Shown: piece after piece, positions 1-7,099 of the stretch
How the letters are laid out: each line of letters opens with the position of its first letter
How positions within the stretch are numbered: position 1 is the stretch's first letter
Source: an uncultured euryarchaeote
GTDB lineage: Archaea > Thermoplasmatota > Poseidoniia > Poseidoniales > Thalassarchaeaceae
Direction: 5' to 3'
NCBI GenBank assembly: GCA_937897085.1
Contig: CALCOR010000206.1
Span: forward strand, 1-16,590
DNA: 16,590 nt
The notes under the pieces: generated by a model
What the model was told of the DNA's origin: nothing
Seen by the model: the letters and a program-made list of their open reading frames with translations, nothing else
Database searches by the model: none
Made by a program: the position numbers and the translations under genes

Positions 1-594
1 AATCTGTTCGGTACCGCTCCCGATGGATTCCTGCCGGAATGGCAAGGTAGCTTCTACCTCATCTTCGGGCTGATCTACACCGGCGTCATGTTCGTTCTGA
101 CCGTACTCTACCAGAGGGCGTTCATCTACGTGGTGACCGACAAGAACGTCTACATCAAGAAGGAGTTCTTGAAGATCCTCGATACCAGTGGAGACACAAT
201 CCAGTTGGGCAGCATTGAGAACCTGAAGGTCGAGCGCAACCTCGTAGCACGTTTGCTCGGATACGGCAGTCTGCACGTCATCACCGCTTCTGGGATGGGA
301 CTCAGGGAGGAGAGCGTCTCGATTGGGGCGGCATCGGTCGCTGACATCGGGGAAGCGGCCTCCGATGAGAAGCGAAACATGGTCATCCGCATCCTACGAG
401 TGTTAGTCTTCCTGATTCGTCTTCAACGCACGCGTACGGTTGTTGACACGGATCCCGAGGATTGTTTCTATGGAATCAGAAAGCCTGAGCGGGTGCAGAA
501 GTTGATCAATGAACTGCGCACGATGCCTAGAGCGGAGTCAGATGATGAGCCAGCCGCCGTAACGTCACAGGCAGAAGAAGCCTCGCCTGAATAG
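1..594 (+). CDS. Membrane-anchored bacterial-PH-domain (YdbS/YdbT-like) protein, 5' truncated
   Basis: The frame is open from the first base of the window, so the true start lies upstream; 197 codons are visible. The visible part begins with a hydrophobic segment (about residues 18-36, FYLIFGLIYTGVMFVLTVLY), probably the second helix of a transmembrane hairpin. A bPH2-like module follows, recognisable from FIYVVTDKNVYIKK, the strand around TIQLGSIENLKVERN and LLGYGSLHVIT. This is the usual 'TM hairpin plus PH-like domain' layout of YdbS/YdbT-type envelope proteins. The PH part is followed by a second hydrophobic stretch (MVIRILRVLVFLIRL) and a hydrophilic acidic tail. The family has no defined enzymatic activity; a membrane-associated scaffold role is inference. 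The domain call rests on the motif pattern only. The downstream TPR gene begins after a 92-bp gap, so co-transcription is uncertain. Confidence 0.65.
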   Translation, partial: NLFGTAPDGFLPEWQGSFYLIFGLIYTGVMFVLTVLYQRAFIYVVTDKNVYIKKEFLKILDTSGDTIQLGSIENLKVERNLVARLLGYGSLHVITASGMGLREESVSIGAASVADIGEAASDEKRNMVIRILRVLVFLIRLQRTRTVVDTDPEDCFYGIRKPERVQKLINELRTMPRAESDDEPAAVTSQAEEASPE

Positions 595-641
595 GCTCTC
601 AACGATCTGCTGAATTGATTGAATCCGGCCTAGCGTGGGCT

Positions 642-649
642 TGATATCG
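642..649 (+). promoter_or_regulatory. Candidate archaeal TATA box for the TPR-truA unit
   Basis: An AT-rich TGATATCG element lies in an otherwise GC-rich gap about 40 bases before the chosen ATG at 687. A start of transcription about 25 bases downstream would leave a short leader that includes the GGAGG ribosome site. This is seen by eye only and the match to the archaeal consensus is modest. Confidence 0.25.
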
Positions 650-674
650 AGTGAGCGTCGAGCGGGCTACAGTA

Positions 675-679
675 GGAGG
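675..679 (+). promoter_or_regulatory. Shine-Dalgarno GGAGG deciding the TPR gene start
   Basis: GGAGG is followed after 7 bases by ATG at 687. It favours that ATG over the in-frame GTG at 651, which would place this site inside the coding region. Confidence 0.7.
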
Positions 680-686
680 GGCTGAG

Positions 687-1196
687 ATGAGCGAGGCGAA
701 GATGCAGCAAGCGGCCGAAGCGATGGCCGCAGGAGATTTCGTCGCCGCGATGGCAATCTTCGACGAGGTGCGCGAGGCCGACGACGACAACGCCGACGCG
801 CACTATGGATGGGCGGATGCAGCGTTCATGCGGATGACCATCGACATGGAGGAAGATGTTCCCGCAGCACTCATCATGCGCGGCTACAAGCGCGCGATGT
901 CCCTCGATGAGGAGAACCTGGAGTACGTCGCCGGATTCGCCGGATTCTGCCTCGACTGTGGCAGGCTGCCGATGGCGGTCAAGGAGTATTCCCGACTGCA
1001 GAAGATGGCCGAACTGCAGGAACTAGATGTCAATGACATGCTCTACGAGGCCGCTGCCCGTCTAGTCGAGGCGGTAGAACGTCTCGACCGTAACGCTCCA
1101 GTCGCCCAGCCCCTGCTTGCACAGGCGCTCGGATGGGCTGTCACAGGCCTCGGATTCACCCCCGAGGAAGCAGCGGCGCTGCTGTCTGGAGATTGA
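687..1196 (+). CDS. Small TPR-repeat protein
   Basis: The product has 169 residues, taking the ATG preceded by GGAGG rather than the GTG at 651. The sequence is helical and rich in Ala, Glu and Met. It contains tetratricopeptide-like repeats: one around residues 5-40 (AAGDFVAAMAIFDEVREADD then ADAHYGWADAAF) and one or two around 58-105 (YKRAMSLDEENLEYVAGFAG, CLDCGRLPMAVKEYSRLQK). TPR proteins are protein-protein adaptors; no catalytic motif, signal peptide or membrane segment is visible. The partner is unknown. Only 14 bases separate its stop from the truA ATG, so the two are probably on one transcript, but a functional link to tRNA modification is not implied. TPR assignment is by pattern and is fairly secure; any specific function would be a guess. 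Confidence 0.7.
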   Translation: MSEAKMQQAAEAMAAGDFVAAMAIFDEVREADDDNADAHYGWADAAFMRMTIDMEEDVPAALIMRGYKRAMSLDEENLEYVAGFAGFCLDCGRLPMAVKEYSRLQKMAELQELDVNDMLYEAAARLVEAVERLDRNAPVAQPLLAQALGWAVTGLGFTPEEAAALLSGD

Positions 1197-1210
1197 GCCG
1201 AGAGGGTCGG

Positions 1211-2104
1211 ATGACCTCAGATGTGGTAACGGTCGCATTCGCGGTCGGCTATCTCGGAGATTCGTTCCATGGTAGCCAGGTGCAGCCGGACGTGCGGACC
1301 GTCCAAGGTGATCTTCAGTCCGCACTCTCCGCACGCCGAATAACCTCGGAAGAGTCCGCGCGGATTCGCATGTCGAGCAGGACGGATGCCGGAGTACACG
1401 CGCGCATGAATGTGGGTTGCTGTGAACTTCCAGCCGCTGTGTGGGCTGACATGGGTGAAGATGGCTTCATCCGCATGATGAATGACGGACTCGACGAGTC
1501 TGTGGTCTGGTCGGCGATGGCGGTGGAGCCAGGCTGGAACCCGCGACCTGCACTCCGCCGCACCTACCGCTACCGTCTGGAGGCGCTGCGCGGATGGAAC
1601 AGCAAGACCTCGGAAGAGGAGTTGTCGTCAGTGTTGTCCCTGTTCATCGGTGAGCATGATTTCACCGCGTTCGCTCGCATCGAGGAAGGCCGCTCACCCC
1701 TGCGTTGTGTCGAGAGTTGTCAGCCGTGGTCCGAAGCGGGACGTCTGGTGGGCTTCGAGATTGCTGCCGAGTCGTTCCTGTGGAATCAGGTCCGCCGAAT
1801 CGCATGGGCGGTGGTACGAGTCCTGGCTGGCGACCTGTCTGCAACCTCAGTCAGCGAGTCGCTCGCTGCTGGAGAGGCGCGCGCCAATCTAGGCGTCGCA
1901 TCGGCGCGCTGGCTGACCCTGTGGTCCATCGATCACGCGGAATTGTCAATCGCATCCAAGGATGTAGAGGCGGGCGACCTGCTCTCTGCTCCACCTGAAG
2001 ATGCCGACGAGCGTGAGCTCCGGATGTGGCAGGCGACCGCCGAGATGGAGCAGAAACTGCTGCTCAGGCGTTGCTGGATGCAAGCACTGAGCAGGAGACG
2101 ATGA
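1211..2104 (+). CDS. truA: tRNA pseudouridine(38-40) synthase TruA
   Basis: The 297-residue product isomerises uridine to pseudouridine in the anticodon stem-loop of tRNAs (positions 38-40 in the family). Family signatures are clear: SSRTDAGVHA at residues 56-64 with the catalytic aspartate D59, then RRTYRYRLE, HDFTAFARIEEGRSPLR, and the C-terminal SFLWNQVRRI motif. The length is slightly above typical archaeal TruA. The start chosen is ATG 1211, which gives an N-terminus (MTSDVVTVAFAVGYLGDSFHG) in family register. The longer in-frame start at 1133 would run through the upstream TPR gene and is unlikely. It sits 14 bases after the TPR gene. Its last 41 bases overlap the 3' end of the opposite-strand ribK gene. 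Confidence 0.93.
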   Translation: MTSDVVTVAFAVGYLGDSFHGSQVQPDVRTVQGDLQSALSARRITSEESARIRMSSRTDAGVHARMNVGCCELPAAVWADMGEDGFIRMMNDGLDESVVWSAMAVEPGWNPRPALRRTYRYRLEALRGWNSKTSEEELSSVLSLFIGEHDFTAFARIEEGRSPLRCVESCQPWSEAGRLVGFEIAAESFLWNQVRRIAWAVVRVLAGDLSATSVSESLAAGEARANLGVASARWLTLWSIDHAELSIASKDVEAGDLLSAPPEDADERELRMWQATAEMEQKLLLRRCWMQALSRRR

Positions 2105-2591
2105 CCCTGTCACCGTCGGAGAGATCCAATGCCTCACGCAGGAAGGCGGATGCGATGACCTCCATCACTGCCACGTGCCGGGTGAGGTCTGGAATGAGGA
2201 CCGCGCAGTCGAGGCGATTCTGCTCATCGTCTTCGCGGGCGATGTTTGCTAGGAATGCTGTGGCTCCGCCGAACGAACGGCCATCTCGTTCGAAACCATG
2301 GATCCGATGGGCCTCGATGTAACTGACATCGAGTTCCGCAGCCTCCTCCCTTACCCCTTCATCCAGTTCCTTAGATTCCATCCCCGCGGCATTCCTGAGG
2401 GCCGCGAAGCGCACCAGCGACTCGCCGGTCAGGTCGACGTTCAGGGTGCCCGGCCAAGCCCCAATCCCGAGTACCTGCTTGAACTGCTCCTGGTAGTGCG
2501 GCTGAGCCATGAATATGTGCGCCCTGCCAAGGCCACTGCTCACCTCACCGGAGATGTCCACGCCCCCCCCGAGGGGCTTCCGTTTATCCAA
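2064..2591 (-). CDS. ribK: CTP-dependent riboflavin kinase (archaeal RibK)
   Basis: This enzyme phosphorylates riboflavin to FMN, using CTP rather than ATP, and is the archaeal replacement for bacterial RibF. Family motifs are the N-terminal GEVSSGLGRAHIFM strand pair, the nucleotide-binding WPGTLNVDLTG, IHGFERDGRSFGG, and the C-terminal LIPDLTRHVAVMEVIAS and LREALDLSDGDRVIV. The 175-residue product has only the kinase domain, without the helix-turn-helix fused to it in some archaea. The start is uncertain. No ATG exists between the stop of the upstream gene (2616) and the domain; TTG at 2591 is used here, and GTG at 2561 (residue 11) is an alternative. A run of eight C (2563-2570, + strand) lies between the two. 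It follows the PqqB-like gene by 24 bases, probably on the same transcript, and overlaps truA by 41 bases at its 3' end. Confidence 0.88.
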   Translation of the reverse strand: MDKRKPLGGGVDISGEVSSGLGRAHIFMAQPHYQEQFKQVLGIGAWPGTLNVDLTGESLVRFAALRNAAGMESKELDEGVREEAAELDVSYIEAHRIHGFERDGRSFGGATAFLANIAREDDEQNRLDCAVLIPDLTRHVAVMEVIASAFLREALDLSDGDRVIVSCSVLASSNA

Positions 2592-2615
2592 GATTCCGTG
2601 CTGTCCCGCTGACTT

Positions 2616-3494
2616 TCAGATGGTGAAAGTCATCGGTTGGCGTCCGATTTCCCACCCCAGCGCACGGAGGTGAGCAGACTCTGCGCTCTTCTCATCGTGC
2701 AGCGGGTTGCTGTGATTCATGTGAATGAAGATAATCTGCGGGTCTCCACGTCTGCGGTTGTCTAGTAGTTCAAGCGTCTCCTTCACAGGAGGATGACCTA
2801 TTTCTCCCGCTTTACCCCCTAACTCAGAAGATGACCAGAAGGTCCCGTCGAGCAGCACGATGTCAGCCCGGAGCGAACGGAACCACGCCCGTGGGTCGTC
2901 GGCTCCGTGGATGTCGAGCGTCATCTCCCAGGAGTCGTGGTCGGGAAGGAACAGCAGACGGCGGTTCTCGCCGGCGAGCAGGAAGGCGTGCGTGTCGGTG
3001 TGCTCATCGCGATGTGGAACCTGGATTGGAGTCACAGACAGGCTCGGCACGATCTCGACCGGGACATCGGTGTCGAATGGATTGGGTGATAGATGGCCGT
3101 CGGAGATCAGCGGCCGCCACATCGGGTTCGCCTTGACGAAATCGAGCATTGATTTCGAGCAGTGCAAGGCGAGGTTCTGTATTCCCCACGCTTCGCAACC
3201 GAACTGTCCCAGACCCTCCACATGACCGAGATGGCCATGGGTCAACCAGACGGAGTCCAACTTGTTCAGTTGCCTACCATCGGCGGCCGCCCACAGGCTG
3301 AGTTGGGCGGACAGAGCGCGGGTCGCCTCAAACAGGTGCCGATCACCACGTGCATCGGTGACCCCCAGCGCAACCGGATGCCGAGTGCGCACGACCCCAC
3401 CGTGCGGGTCCATGCAGCACTCATTGATGCATCCCGGCTGCGGCACCCCACCGTCTTGCGCGGTCCCGAGCAGAGTCACTGACGTGGCCGCCAT
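2616..3494 (-). CDS. PqqB-like metallo-beta-lactamase-fold hydrolase
   Basis: The 292-residue protein matches the PqqB-like branch of the metallo-beta-lactamase superfamily. It opens with TLLGTAQDGGVPQPGC and a Cys cluster (C22, C26, C27), comparable to the structural metal site of PqqB. The metal motif is THGHLGHVEGL (H86, H88, H91); the aspartate of the canonical HxHxDH is a glycine. Further ligands are plausible at VPHRDEH (H161), LPDHDSWE (D185), LLDGTFW (D216) and HMNHSNP (H258, H261); GEIGHPPVKETLE is also family-like. True PqqB takes part in pyrroloquinoline quinone synthesis, but no pqqA, C, D or E gene is present here, so the substrate is unknown. ATG start at 3494, no clear ribosome site. 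It leads a likely two-gene unit with ribK. Confidence 0.8.
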   Translation of the reverse strand: MAATSVTLLGTAQDGGVPQPGCINECCMDPHGGVVRTRHPVALGVTDARGDRHLFEATRALSAQLSLWAAADGRQLNKLDSVWLTHGHLGHVEGLGQFGCEAWGIQNLALHCSKSMLDFVKANPMWRPLISDGHLSPNPFDTDVPVEIVPSLSVTPIQVPHRDEHTDTHAFLLAGENRRLLFLPDHDSWEMTLDIHGADDPRAWFRSLRADIVLLDGTFWSSSELGGKAGEIGHPPVKETLELLDNRRRGDPQIIFIHMNHSNPLHDEKSAESAHLRALGWEIGRQPMTFTI

Positions 3495-3587
3495 CGGATG
3501 ATGGATGAGCCGTTCCGCACATCATCCAACCGGTGAACGGCGGAGGGCGGAATTGCCAAATGGCCGAGGCCTCAACCGGAGGGCAGT

Positions 3588-3593
3588 GAGGTG
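3588..3593 (+). promoter_or_regulatory. Shine-Dalgarno GAGGTG for the oxoamine synthase gene
   Basis: GAGGTG lies 5 bases before the GTG at 3599 and supports that start over the in-frame ATG seven codons later. Confidence 0.55.
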
Positions 3594-3598
3594 TCAGC

Positions 3599-4780
3599 GT
3601 GGCGAAGGACATTCCGTGGATGAGCGATCGCTACTCAGAGTTGACAAATCAGAATCTACAGTGGGACCCCCCTACTCTTGAGTCGGCTTCCGAGGCGGAG
3701 TGCATCGTTGACGGCCAGCGGATGATCATGTTGTCCGCTAACAACTACCTCAATCTCACGACCCACCCGAAAGTCGTCGCGGCGATGGTGGAGGCGACCA
3801 AACGCTACGGCGCCGGAAGCGGCAGCGTTCGTGCTCTGAGCGGCACGATGGACATCCATCTGGAGGCGGAGGCGAAGGTGGCGGAATTCAAGGGAGTGGA
3901 AGCGTCGCTGATCTACTCCTCAGGCTACACAGCGAACGTCGGACTGATTCCCACCCTCGTGCGCGGCAAGGATGACGTGATCATCTCGGACGAGCTGAAT
4001 CACGGCTCGATCATCGATGGCGTGCGGCTCACCAAGGCGTCTCGGGCGGTCTACCCGCACAATGACATGGCTGCGCTCGACCAGGTGCTGCGCGACCACT
4101 CCAAGAGTGAGCGGAAGTTGATCATCACCGATGGAGTGTTCAGCATGGACGGGGACAAGGCTCCACTGGACATCATCACCGCGCTTGCTGAGGAACATGA
4201 CGCGATGGTGTTCGTCGACGACTGCCATGGCGAGGGGGTGCTCGGCGATGGCGGCCGTGGCATCGTCGACCATTTCGATCTGCAGGGGCGGGTCGATTTC
4301 GAGATTGGCTCGTTCTCCAAGGCTCTCGGCGTGCAGGGAGGCATCGTCGCTGGTTCCGAACAGATGCGCACTCACGCGTTGAATCACTCACGCTCCTGGT
4401 TGCTCTCTGGCAGCCAGCCCCCCGGTGTGGCTGCAGCACAGAAGGCAGCCATCGAGGTGCTGATGGAGGAGCCTGAACACCATGCGCGGCTGTGGGAGAA
4501 CACCGACCGGTTCCGCAAGGAGATGGAGTCCCTGGGATTCGACCTCGGTCTGTCGACCACACCGATCATTCCGGTGATGTGCGGGGAGTCGGGCACGGCG
4601 AAAGCGCTGGCGGCGTCGCTGGGATCAGCGGGTGTGCTGGCGAGTGCAATCGTCTTCCCGATGGTCTCCAGAGATGGTGCGCGGGTGCGCAATCAGTTGT
4701 CGGCGGGACTCTCCGACGAGCAGTTGGAGCAGGTGCTGGAAGCCTACGAGGCGGCGGGCAAGGCAGCGCATCTGATCTGA
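3599..4780 (+). CDS. kbl: PLP-dependent alpha-oxoamine synthase, glycine C-acetyltransferase (2-amino-3-ketobutyrate CoA ligase) type
   Basis: The 393-residue fold-type I PLP enzyme condenses an amino acid with an acyl-CoA. KBL-type members use glycine and acetyl-CoA in threonine breakdown. Visible signatures: SANNYLNLTTHP (46-57), GSVRALSGT, LNHGSIIDGVRL with the ring-stacking H135, ITDGVFSMDGD, FVDDCHGEG (D207 and H210), and GSFSKALGVQGG with the Schiff-base K241. The C-terminal half (IIPVMCGE, FPMVSRDGARVRNQLSAGLS) resembles KBL closely, but the lysine region SKALGVQGG also resembles 8-amino-7-oxononanoate synthase. The family is certain and the exact substrate is not. No threonine dehydrogenase or biotin gene is adjacent. 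GTG start with GAGGTG upstream. It is divergent from the PqqB-like gene across about 105 bases. Its stop directly abuts that of the opposite-strand gene. Confidence 0.87.
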   Translation: MAKDIPWMSDRYSELTNQNLQWDPPTLESASEAECIVDGQRMIMLSANNYLNLTTHPKVVAAMVEATKRYGAGSGSVRALSGTMDIHLEAEAKVAEFKGVEASLIYSSGYTANVGLIPTLVRGKDDVIISDELNHGSIIDGVRLTKASRAVYPHNDMAALDQVLRDHSKSERKLIITDGVFSMDGDKAPLDIITALAEEHDAMVFVDDCHGEGVLGDGGRGIVDHFDLQGRVDFEIGSFSKALGVQGGIVAGSEQMRTHALNHSRSWLLSGSQPPGVAAAQKAAIEVLMEEPEHHARLWENTDRFRKEMESLGFDLGLSTTPIIPVMCGESGTAKALAASLGSAGVLASAIVFPMVSRDGARVRNQLSAGLSDEQLEQVLEAYEAAGKAAHLI

Positions 4781-5440
4781 TCAATCGCCCAGGACATCGA
4801 CGGTGCCGAGGGCTTCAACAACCTCTTCGAGTTCGATTTCGTCTTCGTGCGTTGCTGGCTTGACCTCCTCGGCACCGAACGGGTTGCGACCGTCCTCGAG
4901 CATCGTCAGCATTCGCCAGCGAGGAGCCCAAGAGAGGTGCACGTAGATTGGTCCGGGGATGACTAGGATGAACCAGCCCGCGAGTTCAGGGACGGGCGAT
5001 GCGAACGATGACCAGTTGAGCAGCAGGATGGCGAAGCCGATGAACGGCATCGAGAACAGCAGCGCGCGGTTCGGTGAGATCGGAGGCCGGAGTACGATCT
5101 TGTTGATGAGTAGGGACATGTGAGCGACCAAGGCCAAGGCGAGCATCATCGTGAGACCTCTGAATCCGACGTCGCGCAACCAGGGCCAAGGATCCCAGCG
5201 ACCTCCACCGGTGCCGAAGTCGTACGCATTGCCGATTGGTCCGGCGATGGCCAGCGAGATGAGCAGCGCGTAGAGAGCACCGATGAAGGCTGGGTGACTC
5301 AGGTGCAGGGGAAGCCGAGAGAACCGCTGGGAAAGTCCCCCGCCCTCGATGAGTTCCACCTGCTCCTCATCGAGCCCTTCCAGCCGGCTGCGCCAACCCT
5401 CCATGACGAGCGCAGGGGGCACCAGCGCTTTATTTTTCAC
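4781..5440 (-). CDS. Unrecognised four-helix membrane protein
   Basis: I do not recognise this 219-residue protein. It has about 48 hydrophilic N-terminal residues with a short acidic helix (LEGLDEEQVELIEGGG), then four likely transmembrane segments at about 50-69, 92-114, 126-143 and 152-170. The C-terminal tail of about 45 residues is very acidic (HEDEIELEEVVEALGT) and probably faces the cytoplasm. No catalytic or transport motif is visible. It starts at GTG with GAGG 4 bases upstream (5445-5448); that site overlaps the stop codon of the preceding gene, pointing to translational coupling. It is the last gene of the ZIP9-like operon, so a role beside the metal transporter or its 2-TM neighbour is a reasonable inference and nothing more. 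Confidence 0.75.
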   Translation of the reverse strand: MKNKALVPPALVMEGWRSRLEGLDEEQVELIEGGGLSQRFSRLPLHLSHPAFIGALYALLISLAIAGPIGNAYDFGTGGGRWDPWPWLRDVGFRGLTMMLALALVAHMSLLINKIVLRPPISPNRALLFSMPFIGFAILLLNWSSFASPVPELAGWFILVIPGPIYVHLSWAPRWRMLTMLEDGRNPFGAEEVKPATHEDEIELEEVVEALGTVDVLGD

Positions 5441-5446
5441 ACCGCC

Positions 5447-6181
5447 TCAGTTACCCTCATCATCGGGTTCCTTTGGTGGTGTGCGTCCCTTCAAGAGGCG
5501 GCGCAGCACCCCTTTCTGCGGCATCAGATCGCCCGGTGTCGGCTCCTCCCAGGTGCGTTCCTGGATATCCGAAGTTCCATCCTCCCGCAGACGCGCCGTC
5601 TCGAACGGATCATCGTCACCCACGGGCCGTGCTTGGGCCGCCGCCAGCATCTGCGCTTGATTAGCCAGATTCAGCACATTTTCCATTCGGTCGCCTCCGA
5701 TTTTTCCTTCAGGCCACCTGCCAATAACGACCCCATCCGAGTCATCCTTGTGCACAGGGGTCTCTACATCCAGAGTCGGGGTGCGGATCCACAATCGTTC
5801 GTCAAGTTCCAGAACATGCCAGTTAACCGGGTCGCTGAACCAGACCGCGACTCTGATGTCCCCGGTCGCCTCGTCGCTGTCGTGCCAAGGATGGCCGTCC
5901 TCCAAAGCGATTAATTTCCCAGTGGTGTTCACCTTCCAGTCGATTTTCAAGAACAGGAACAACCATGCGAGAATCACGAAAGCGAAGCAGAAGATGTTCA
6001 CACTCCAAGCAGGTCGCAGCAAGAGCGCGAAGACGATGCTGCCGAGCAGGAACGGGAGAGCGTAGTTGCCCTCGAGTTGCTTGCGCATATTCGGCCAAGT
6101 GAGGTATTGGTCCACCAGCAGGTCGAATCCCTTGGGCGGGTCTGGCAGGTTCATTGGCGTTCGATGTGGCGGCTCTGTCAT
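5447..6181 (-). CDS. Unrecognised two-helix membrane protein with acidic cytoplasmic domain
   Basis: This 244-residue product matches nothing I can name. Residues 1-40 are soluble and proline-rich. A transmembrane hairpin lies at about 41-56 and 60-79 (LPFLLGSIVFALLL and IFCFAFVILAWLFLFL). The remaining roughly 165 residues are hydrophilic. They contain a possible small beta-rich unit (ATGDIRVAVWFSDPVNWHVL, ELDERLWIRTP) and then a charged, Pro-rich, low-complexity end. I chose ATG 6181 over the TTG one codon earlier. No strong ribosome site is seen. It begins 8 bases after the ZIP gene's stop and ends 6 bases before the 4-TM gene, so the three are almost certainly co-transcribed. The hairpin-plus-soluble-domain layout would suit an accessory subunit, which is inference. 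Confidence 0.75.
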   Translation of the reverse strand: MTEPPHRTPMNLPDPPKGFDLLVDQYLTWPNMRKQLEGNYALPFLLGSIVFALLLRPAWSVNIFCFAFVILAWLFLFLKIDWKVNTTGKLIALEDGHPWHDSDEATGDIRVAVWFSDPVNWHVLELDERLWIRTPTLDVETPVHKDDSDGVVIGRWPEGKIGGDRMENVLNLANQAQMLAAAQARPVGDDDPFETARLREDGTSDIQERTWEEPTPGDLMPQKGVLRRLLKGRTPPKEPDDEGN

Positions 6182-6189
6182 CAAGTATG

Positions 6190-6999
6190 CTAATGCGTGA
6201 CCAAGCCCGTTGTGTCCAGTCCCCAGATCAGCAAGGCCATCATGGCGGCTCCAATCAGCACCTGGACCAGCGCCTGCCTGCCCGTCTCGGAGTTGTGCAC
6301 GTCAGGTAGCACGTCGACGGTCGCCACGTAAAGGAACGTGCCGCCGGCGAACAAGATGGCCAAGCCGAGCAGATGGGCATCGACATCCCCGAGCAGATAT
6401 GCGGTCAGAAGAATCGTGATTGGTGTAGCTAGGCTGAACAGGAAAACGTCGCGCACAGCTCTATTCCGGTCCCGGCGCTCGTGCATGCTGAACACGCCTA
6501 CGCTGAAGGCAGCAGGGACCTTGTGCGCCAGCACTGCGATGAACACCGACAGAGTCAGCACCAGTGAACCGGTCGAGATTGCCGCACCGATCGCCAGACC
6601 ATCCGTCAGCGCATGGACACTGAGACCGATGACCACCGAATTAGCGTTCGTCGGATGGTGAACGTGGTCGTGTCCGTGCTCGTGTTCGTGATCGTGGTGC
6701 TCCTCGTGGATGTCGTGTCCGAATCCGAGCGCTTCGAGCAGCAGCATGGCAAGGAAACCAGCGAGCACCGCGCCACCGATGAGCAGCGGTTCGATGTCTC
6801 CCTCCTTGGCGATATCGAACCCCTCCGGGATGGCGACGAGCAGTGCTGATGCGAGCAGCACGCCGGCTGCCAGTCCAGTCAGCCAGGTGAGCAGGTTCTG
6901 CTGGTCTGCGACCTTGCGCCAGAGGGGGACGACGCCGGCGATGAAGGCGGCGGCGAAGGTGACTGCAGCGAGCGCCAGAGGGCTTTCGAGAAGCACCAT
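6190..6999 (-). CDS. ZIP-family metal transporter, ZIP9 (SLC39A9)-like
   Basis: The 269-residue membrane protein has about eight transmembrane helices. ZIP proteins carry Zn2+ or related divalent metals into the cytoplasm. TM4 carries the metal-site motif VHALTDGLAIGAA (H129, D133) and TM5 carries AHKVPAAFSVG (H159, K160). In TM5 the usual HKxPE glutamate is alanine, as in the ZIP9 subfamily. The segment FAGGTFLYVATVDVLPDV also matches the ZIP9 signature closely. A histidine-rich loop (about residues 95-115, with many His and Asp/Glu) sits between TM3 and TM4, as expected for a metal-sensing or metal-delivery loop. The start is the ATG at 6999; no strong ribosome site precedes it. It is the first gene of a three-gene minus-strand unit. 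Family membership is secure; metal specificity cannot be read from sequence. Confidence 0.9.
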   Translation of the reverse strand: MVLLESPLALAAVTFAAAFIAGVVPLWRKVADQQNLLTWLTGLAAGVLLASALLVAIPEGFDIAKEGDIEPLLIGGAVLAGFLAMLLLEALGFGHDIHEEHHDHEHEHGHDHVHHPTNANSVVIGLSVHALTDGLAIGAAISTGSLVLTLSVFIAVLAHKVPAAFSVGVFSMHERRDRNRAVRDVFLFSLATPITILLTAYLLGDVDAHLLGLAILFAGGTFLYVATVDVLPDVHNSETGRQALVQVLIGAAMMALLIWGLDTTGLVTH

Positions 7000-7070
7000 T
7001 GAGGCCGGGGAGAAAGGTGGAGATGATGAACAATCCCGTGGGTTCTGGGATCATCAGCAGACGTAGGGCA

Positions 7071-7080
7071 TCAAATACTA
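7071..7080 (+). promoter_or_regulatory. Candidate TATA element in the divergent ZIP / TerB-like gap
   Basis: TCAAATACTA is the only AT-rich stretch in the 100-bp divergent gap. It lies about 24 bases before ATG 7100, which suits a very short or leaderless mRNA for the TerB-like gene. On the minus strand it reads TAGTATTTGA and could serve the ZIP operon with a leader of about 45-50 bases. Low confidence; by eye only. Confidence 0.28.
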
Positions 7081-7099
7081 CGCGACGACGCCGGAGCAC

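Noticed and set aside
1133..1210. Extended TruA start at 1133
   Set aside because: It would read through the last 64 bases of the TPR gene; ATG 1211 gives the normal TruA N-terminus.
2280..2300. T-loop-like GTTCGAAAC suggesting a tRNA
   Set aside because: It lies inside ribK coding sequence and no acceptor or anticodon stem can be formed around it.
2616..3494. A PQQ biosynthesis locus
   Set aside because: Only a PqqB-like protein is present; no pqqA, pqqC, pqqD or pqqE gene is in the window, and the PqqB-like family is broader than PQQ synthesis.
5120..5914. Open frame of 264 codons on the + strand
   Set aside because: It runs antisense to the two small membrane-protein genes, has no ribosome site or family motif, and its Arg/His/Pro-rich composition is typical of a shadow frame in GC-rich DNA.
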